Positions 59,133 to 64,000 of a DNA stretch of 64,000 nt are shown here, one piece after another. The first letter of the stretch is position 1. Every line of letters starts with the position of its first letter. The notes beneath the pieces were generated by a model. It searched no databases. It was given only the letters and a program-made list of their open reading frames with translations, and was not told the DNA's origin. The stretch comes from Pseudomonas sp. H1h. Lineage in GTDB: Bacteria > Pseudomonadota > Gammaproteobacteria > Pseudomonadales > Pseudomonadaceae. Both the position numbers and the translations under genes were made by a program. The stretch is from contig NZ_AYMJ01000012.1 of the NCBI RefSeq assembly GCF_000633255.1, positions 1-64,000 of the forward strand, written 5' to 3'.

Positions 59133-60035
59133 TTATCGACTTTTGTCGCCAATCGCCCGCAAGTGCACGGCAAAACGTTCAGCCAGCCAGCGAGCGGCGG
59201 GCCCCAAAGGCTCATCCCGACGCCAGACCAGCTCCACCACCAGCGCTGGCGGCGTCCATTCGCTTTCCAGTTCAACCATCAGGCCCTGATAGGCCGAATA
59301 CTGCACCACATGCCGGGGCAGCCACGCCCAGCCAAGATCACGCACCAGCCATTCGGCCATCACATAGAAACTGTCGGCGCGCCATACCTGTGGGCTGGCC
59401 GGTTCGTTGCCGGGATAAACGCTGGTTTGCGTCGACATCAACAGCTGCCGGTGTTGCGCCAGTTGCTGACAGGTGACATAGGACTGCGTCGCCAGCGGAT
59501 GATTGATCCCGCAGACCGTGACCATTTCCACCCGGCCCAAGACCCGGCGCTCCAGTGCTTCGGGGATTTCATCGTGATAGAACAGCAGGCCCAGATCGGC
59601 GCGGCGCTCGACCAGTTTGCGCGCCACCTCGCCTTGGGCGGCGCTGGTCAGTTGCACTTCGAGGCTGGGGAATTGCTCGGCCAGGGCATCGAAGCTTTCC
59701 ACCAGAGCCTGATAAGGCATCGCCTCGTCCTGAGCCACGCGCAACTGCGCTTCCTGGCCGCGCATCATCGCCATCGCCCGACCATTGAGGCGCTCGCATT
59801 GGCGCAATACTTCCCGGGCCTCTTCGAGCAGCGCTTCCCCCGCTTCGGTGAGCTTGGGCTGCCGTCCACTGCTACGCTCGAACAGGCTGACGCCCAGATC
59901 ATCCTCCAGCATGGCAATTGCGCTGCTGATCGCTGATTGTGCCTTGCGCTGCTGGCGGGCCACAGCGGAAAACGAGCGTTGCTCGGCGACGCTGACGAAG
60001 GCGCGCAGTTGTTCCAGGTTCCATTGGGTATTCAT
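59133..60035 (-). CDS. LysR-family transcriptional regulator
   Basis: 300-residue LTTR with an N-terminal winged HTH (LEQLRAFVSVAEQRSFSAVA ... SAISSAIAMLEDDLGVSLFE) and a periplasmic-binding-protein-like effector domain from about residue 90. It is divergent from the EmrE-type gene with 102 bp between them, so it may regulate that pump; the ligand is unknown. The ATG at 60035 gives MNTQWNLEQLR. Confidence 0.92.
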   Translation of the reverse strand: MNTQWNLEQLRAFVSVAEQRSFSAVARQQRKAQSAISSAIAMLEDDLGVSLFERSSGRQPKLTEAGEALLEEAREVLRQCERLNGRAMAMMRGQEAQLRVAQDEAMPYQALVESFDALAEQFPSLEVQLTSAAQGEVARKLVERRADLGLLFYHDEIPEALERRVLGRVEMVTVCGINHPLATQSYVTCQQLAQHRQLLMSTQTSVYPGNEPASPQVWRADSFYVMAEWLVRDLGWAWLPRHVVQYSAYQGLMVELESEWTPPALVVELVWRRDEPLGPAARWLAERFAVHLRAIGDKSR

Positions 60036-60137
60036 GGTGTAACCCATCTTTAAAACAGATAGGTAATGACTTTACCCCATCTGGCGAATCACTAGAATGC
60101 CGCCTCAGCAAGCAACGTTTTACATGAGGATTTACAC

Positions 60138-60470
60138 ATGAACGCCTACGCCTTTCTGGCTATCGCCATCTGCGCCGAAGTGATTGCCACCGTTTCGATG
60201 AAAGCGGTCAAAGGCTTGAGCACCCCGCTGCCGCTGATCCTGGTCATCGTCGGTTACGGGATCGCCTTCTGGATGCTCACGCTGGTGGTGCGTACCGTGC
60301 CGGTGGGCGTCGCCTACGCCGTGTGGGCAGGCATGGGCATCGTGATGGTCAGCGTCGCGGCGCTGTTCATTTATGGGCAGAAGCTGGATGTGCCGGCAAT
60401 GCTCGGGATGGCGCTGATCGTCCTCGGTGTGGTGGTCATCCAGTTGTTCTCGAAAACTGCCGGGCATTGA
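60138..60470 (+). CDS. EmrE-type small multidrug resistance transporter
   Basis: 110-residue SMR-family pump with four membrane helices that exchanges protons for quaternary cations. It has the essential Glu14 in helix 1 (AIAICAEVIATVSMKA) and Trp63 (AYAVWAGMG), which groups it with EmrE-type drug exporters rather than the SugE/Gdx guanidinium branch, though the split is not absolute by eye. GAGGA precedes the ATG. It is divergent from the LysR gene and followed by a REP pair. Confidence 0.88.
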   Translation: MNAYAFLAIAICAEVIATVSMKAVKGLSTPLPLILVIVGYGIAFWMLTLVVRTVPVGVAYAVWAGMGIVMVSVAALFIYGQKLDVPAMLGMALIVLGVVVIQLFSKTAGH

Positions 60471-60489
60471 CTGAGTGATGCATGCCCCC

Positions 60490-60582
60490 TGTGGGAGCGG
60501 GCTTGCTCGCGAAGACGGTGTGTCAGGCAACATTGGTGTTAACTGATAGACCGCTTTCGCGAGCAAGCCCGCTCCCACAGGG
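60490..60582. repeat. inverted REP pair between the SMR gene and the FAD oxidoreductase
   Basis: REP units at 60490-60515 and 60555-60582 in opposite orientation with a longer spacer (about 39 bp) than the other pairs. Confidence 0.9.
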
Positions 60583-60673
60583 GCCGACGCCTTCCCCTCT
60601 GTTGATCATCGACAAATCCCCTCTTTGCCGAGTCTGTATACTGCGCCCTCGTCTTGAACACTGAGGTCGTTGC

Positions 60674-61849
60674 ATGCCATCCGTTATTTCCACCGACGTT
60701 CTGATTGTCGGCGCTGGTGTCGCCGGCCTCTGGCTGAACGCGCGTCTGCGCCGTCAGGGTTTTTCGACCGTGCTGGTGGAAAGCGCCAGCCTCGGCGGCG
60801 GGCAGAGTGTGAAGTCCCAGGGCATCATCCATGGCGGTGCAAAGTACGCCTTGCACGGCGCGCTGACCGGCGCCTCGGAAGCGATCGCCGACATGCCGCG
60901 CCGCTGGCGTGAAGCGCTGGCCGGCAACGGTGAGCTGGACCTGTCCGGCGTACGCCTGCTATCCGAAGCGCATTACCTGTGGTCGCCAGGCACCCTGGCC
61001 GGCAACCTCACCAGTTTTTTCGCCAGCAAAGCCGTGCGTGGCCGCGTCGATCAGGTCAAGGGCGATCAACTGCCGCCAGCGCTGCAAGACAAACGTTTCA
61101 AGGGCAAGGTCTATCGCCTGGCTGAACTGGTGGTCGACGTGCCGAGCCTGATCCAGCGTCTGGCCGATCTGGCCGGGGACGGTCTGCTCGCCGGGCAAAC
61201 CATCGAGCCGCTGCTGGAAGCGGGCGTGCTGGTCGGCCTGAAAGTCGACGGCCGCGAGATTCGCGCCCAGCGCATCGTCCTCAGTGCCGGGGCCGGTACC
61301 GCGCGGTTGCTGGAAGACCTGGGCCTGACCCAACCGGCAATGCAACGTCGTCCGCTGCACATGATCATCGCCAAAGGCCCGGGCCTGAAGCCGCTGTACG
61401 CTCACTGCCTGGGTGGCGGCACCAAACCGCGCATCACCGTGACCACCCACCCGGCCGCTGATGGCAACTGGGTCTGGTACATGGGCGGTGACATCGCCGA
61501 AAGCGAAGGCGTAAACCGCGAGCCGGCCGAGCAGATTGCCACGGCGCAAAAGGAAATCACGCAGCTGTTGCCGTGGATCGACCTCAGCACCACGCAGTGG
61601 GCGACCTTGCGGGTCGACCGCGCAGAACCGCTGCAAACCGGCCTGAGCCGTCCGGACAACGCCTTCCTCGCCGAACAGGGTCGCCTGCTGGTCGGCTGGC
61701 CAACCAAGCTCGCACTGGCGCCAGATTTCGCCGATCGTGTCATCGCCTCGCTGGAGCGCGACGGCATCCAGCCGCAAGCTGCCGAGCCATTGCCGGCGCT
61801 ACCGAAACCACCGATGGGCGTACCGGCCTGGGAGCAACTCTTGCCATGA
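60674..61849 (+). CDS. FAD-dependent oxidoreductase (DAO family)
   Basis: 391-residue flavoprotein with an N-terminal Rossmann fold (VLIVGAGVAGLWLNARLRRQ, then LVES as the ribose-binding strand end) and the DAO pattern LSAGAGTARLLEDLG. The substrate is unknown. GAGG lies 8 nt before the ATG. Its TGA overlaps the next gene's ATG, so the two enzymes are probably used together. Confidence 0.88.
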   Translation: MPSVISTDVLIVGAGVAGLWLNARLRRQGFSTVLVESASLGGGQSVKSQGIIHGGAKYALHGALTGASEAIADMPRRWREALAGNGELDLSGVRLLSEAHYLWSPGTLAGNLTSFFASKAVRGRVDQVKGDQLPPALQDKRFKGKVYRLAELVVDVPSLIQRLADLAGDGLLAGQTIEPLLEAGVLVGLKVDGREIRAQRIVLSAGAGTARLLEDLGLTQPAMQRRPLHMIIAKGPGLKPLYAHCLGGGTKPRITVTTHPAADGNWVWYMGGDIAESEGVNREPAEQIATAQKEITQLLPWIDLSTTQWATLRVDRAEPLQTGLSRPDNAFLAEQGRLLVGWPTKLALAPDFADRVIASLERDGIQPQAAEPLPALPKPPMGVPAWEQLLP

Positions 61850-62658
61850 GCGTAGCGACCCTGCACGAACTGCATCGCCCGCTGGGCAGTACCGGACTGC
61901 TGGTTTCACCGCTGGGCCTGGGCACGGTCAAGCTTGGCCGCGACCAGGGTGTGAAATACCCCAACGGCTTTCAGATCCCCGACGATGACGCAGCACGCAT
62001 GCTGCTCAAGCAGGCGCAGGGGCTGGGCATCAACCTGATCGACACCGCCCCGGCCTATGGCCGCAGCGAAGAACGCCTCGGCCCGCTGCTGCGCGGCCAG
62101 CGTCAGGACTGGGTGATCGTCAGCAAGGTCGGTGAAGAGTTTGCCGACGGCCTGTCGCGCCATGACTTCAGCGCTGCGCATACGCGGATGTCGGTCGAGC
62201 GCAGCCTGCAACGTCTTGAAACCGATTTTATCGATCTGGTGCTGGTGCACTCCGACGGCAACGACCTGGCGATTCTTGAGCATGAAGAGGTTTACGCTAC
62301 GCTCGCCGCACTCAAGGCCGAGGGCAAGATTCGCGGCTTCGGCTTCTCCGGCAAAACCGTCGAAGGCGGCTTGAAAGCGCTGGAGCAAGGGGACTGCGCG
62401 ATGGTCACCTACAATCTGAACGAACAGAACGAGAAGGCAGTCATTGACTATGCTGCTGCCCACGGCAAAGCCATCCTGGTGAAAAAAGCCCTGGCCAGCG
62501 GACACGTGTGCCTGAGTCCGGGCGTGGACCCGGTGCGCGCCAGCTTCGAGCTGTTGTTCCAACAGCCCGGCGTTGCCAGTGCTATTGTCGGGACGATCAA
62601 TCCGCTGCACCTCGCCCATAACGTTGCGACCGTTGCCCAGGTCCTTCGTGGTCACTGA
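61846..62658 (+). CDS. aldo/keto reductase
   Basis: 270-residue NADPH-dependent reductase of the AKR superfamily. The tetrad is recognisable: Asp and Tyr in LIDTAPAYGRSEERLG, Lys in VIVSKVGEE, His in LVLVHSDG. The start overlaps the oxidoreductase stop (ATGA). Substrate unknown; the coupling suggests a shared pathway with the flavoenzyme. Confidence 0.9.
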   Translation: MSVATLHELHRPLGSTGLLVSPLGLGTVKLGRDQGVKYPNGFQIPDDDAARMLLKQAQGLGINLIDTAPAYGRSEERLGPLLRGQRQDWVIVSKVGEEFADGLSRHDFSAAHTRMSVERSLQRLETDFIDLVLVHSDGNDLAILEHEEVYATLAALKAEGKIRGFGFSGKTVEGGLKALEQGDCAMVTYNLNEQNEKAVIDYAAAHGKAILVKKALASGHVCLSPGVDPVRASFELLFQQPGVASAIVGTINPLHLAHNVATVAQVLRGH

Positions 62659-62689
62659 CGCCGCCTCGCGGCCTTAAGCAGGAGCCGAC

Positions 62690-63658
62690 ATGCCGCGCAC
62701 GCTCATCAGAAAGAACCCGAGCAACTTCAAGACCCTGCCGCTGTTCGTCGAAGCCTCGCCCGAAGGCCTGACCTATCAGAGCGTGGGCATGCCGCTGAAC
62801 TTCGCCCAGACCTTGCAGCGACGCAAACCAGTGAGCGTGGCGGATGCCGAGCGTTTCGCGCTGGAGCTGGCCAACCTTGGGGTTTCGGTGCGCCTGACCC
62901 TGCATTGGCAGAATCGCGACTACTGGGTGCTGGTGCGCCAACGCCGCCAGGATCGCGGTGACGTGGTGCTCAAACTGATTTCCGGTTACGTGCCGGCCCA
63001 TGAGCTGAACATCCCGCTGCACACCGCAATTCAGGAGATTGCCGAGGAGTGCCTGCTGGAAACCCCGGAAGGCTGGCTCGGCGGGCGCTTCAACGACACC
63101 TGGCTGCCGGCGCCCTACTCGTCCGCGCTGCATTATCGCGAGGCCCTGCCGTTTCGCCTGACGCCGCTGTCCGGCTCGGCGCGGCCGGTGCGCTGTGCCA
63201 ACCTGCAATTATTGGAGCGTCCACGGGCCTACGTGCATTTGCCCACCGCGTCGCTGCAACTGATCTATGACCTGCGCCTGGAAGTACCAAAAGAAGCCAA
63301 GTCGCTGAGCCTGTTTCATGTCGATGAGCGCCTGGAGGGCGATCAACTGGTCGCGCGTCTGGACCGCAAACGTCCGGATCTGTACCTGATGCCGTTGCAG
63401 GATGGCGAGCCGCTGGCTGAACTCTACACCTTGAAGAAAGGTCAGCTGTATCCGGCCGGCACGCGCGGTCTGTATCTGGCCGAAAGCTTTGCCAGACAGG
63501 ATGGCTGGCTGGTGCGCGAGGAGCGGATTCGCTGGAAGGACTGGCTGCGCCAGCAAGGCCTGACACCGCCGGAAAAGCCCACGGGACTGGCGCGGTTGCG
63601 CGGCAAGGCCAAGCAATTGCTGAAGAAGATCGTACCGCGCAAGAAAGTCAGTTCCTGA
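62690..63658 (+). CDS. conserved protein with Nudix-like segment
   Basis: 322-residue cytoplasmic protein. It starts MPRTLIRKNPSNFKTLPLFV. Around residues 100-125, LNIPLHTAIQEIAEECLLET resembles the REUxEExGU half of a Nudix box, but the preceding Gly is not placed normally and QE replaces RE, so activity is uncertain. The C-terminus is very basic (about residues 300-322), which could bind RNA or membranes. I recall close relatives being labelled 'metal ABC transporter ATPase', but there is no Walker A or ABC signature here, so that name is not supported. GGAGCC precedes the ATG. Confidence 0.65.
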   Translation: MPRTLIRKNPSNFKTLPLFVEASPEGLTYQSVGMPLNFAQTLQRRKPVSVADAERFALELANLGVSVRLTLHWQNRDYWVLVRQRRQDRGDVVLKLISGYVPAHELNIPLHTAIQEIAEECLLETPEGWLGGRFNDTWLPAPYSSALHYREALPFRLTPLSGSARPVRCANLQLLERPRAYVHLPTASLQLIYDLRLEVPKEAKSLSLFHVDERLEGDQLVARLDRKRPDLYLMPLQDGEPLAELYTLKKGQLYPAGTRGLYLAESFARQDGWLVREERIRWKDWLRQQGLTPPEKPTGLARLRGKAKQLLKKIVPRKKVSS

Positions 63659-63663
63659 AACGA

Positions 63664-63712
63664 AAAAAAATCGCCCGAACGCAGGCCAGGGCCGCGTTCG
63701 GGCGATTTTTTT
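63664..63712. terminator. bidirectional terminator between the Nudix-like gene and hldE
   Basis: Perfect 19-bp stem beginning AAAAAAATCGCCCGAACGC with an 11-nt loop and its complement ending in seven Ts. It lies between convergent genes and serves both. Confidence 0.96.
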
Positions 63713-63720
63713 AGCGTGAA

Positions 63721-64000
63721 TCAGTGACCGCGGATTTTCTCCACGATCGCTGTCGTCGAGCTGTTTTCCACCAGCCCCAGCACTTTCACCGTGCCGCCGT
63801 ACGCCTTGACGATGTCCGCGCCGACCACTTGGTCGATGCCGTAGTCACCGCCTTTGACCAGTACGTCCGGCTTGACCTCGCGCAGCAGGTTTTCCGGAGT
63901 GCCTTCCGGGAAGCTGATCACCCAGTCCACCGCACCGAGGCCGGCGAGTACCGCCATGCGCCGGTCGACACTGTTGATCGGACGTCCCGGCCCTTTCAGG
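63721..64000 (-). CDS. hldE: bifunctional heptose kinase/adenylyltransferase HldE, C-terminal part
   Basis: Only the last 92 codons or so lie in the window; the gene runs off the right end. The visible part is the end of the cytidylyltransferase-like domain that makes ADP-heptose for LPS core: KPDVLVKGGDYGIDQVVGAD and VENSSTTAIVEKIRGH at the C-terminus are characteristic. The N-terminal kinase domain is outside. Confidence 0.92.
   Translation of the reverse strand, partial: LKGPGRPINSVDRRMAVLAGLGAVDWVISFPEGTPENLLREVKPDVLVKGGDYGIDQVVGADIVKAYGGTVKVLGLVENSSTTAIVEKIRGH

Overview
This window is about 64 kb of GC-rich chromosome from a Pseudomonas, most likely the P. fluorescens group. Three things point there. 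The order purA-hisZ-hflC-hflK-hflX-hfq-miaA-mutL-amiB-tsaE-nnr-queG-orn-rsgA-motBA-rhdA-psd-serB-parC-parE-cpdA-nudF-thiC-tolC-waaA matches, as I remember it, the PA4938-PA4996 stretch of P. aeruginosa. The intergenic gaps carry the REP palindromes typical of fluorescent pseudomonads. Translated products look pseudomonad throughout. There are no rRNA, tRNA or CRISPR features and no complete insertion sequence.

Layout. Positions 56-17538 are a mostly minus-strand housekeeping block: a chemoreceptor, purine and histidine synthesis (purA, hisZ), the HflKC membrane complex, hflX/hfq/miaA/mutL/amiB/tsaE/nnr, then queG (plus strand), a TRIC-type channel and orn. rsgA follows on the plus strand. Positions 18890-20744 hold a compact plus-strand cassette, TIR-like / caspase-like protease / TIR. 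It is closed by a strong terminator and sits between rsgA and motBA, which are neighbours in other pseudomonads. Its content matches the TIR-plus-caspase anti-phage systems now called type IV Thoeris, here with two TIR proteins. Positions 20797-46775 return to core genes: motAB behind a sigma-28-like promoter, an HDOD protein, rhdA, psd, a PilZ-like protein, serB, an Smp/AhpA membrane protein, a PqiC-like lipoprotein, parC/parE with small envelope and signalling genes, cpdA, nudF, cytX and thiC behind a TPP riboswitch, and tolC.

Positions 46822-57631 are an accessory type VI secretion island inserted between tolC and waaA and read on the minus strand: vgrG, a DUF4123 adaptor, a very large VasX-like membrane toxin, four tandem DUF6708 membrane proteins (probable immunity genes) and a DUF746 zinc-ribbon gene. 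Consecutive genes from vgrG to the fourth DUF6708 copy overlap by ATGA. The toxin gene has one in-frame TAG after codon 84. Positions 57847-64000 are core again: waaA, a LysR regulator, an EmrE-type SMR pump, an FAD oxidoreductase with an aldo/keto reductase, a Nudix-like protein and the end of hldE.

The most interesting parts are the TIR/caspase/TIR cassette and the T6SS island with its quadruplicated, mosaic immunity-like genes and interrupted effector. Domain and family names come from motifs read by eye plus recall of family signatures; no database search was run.
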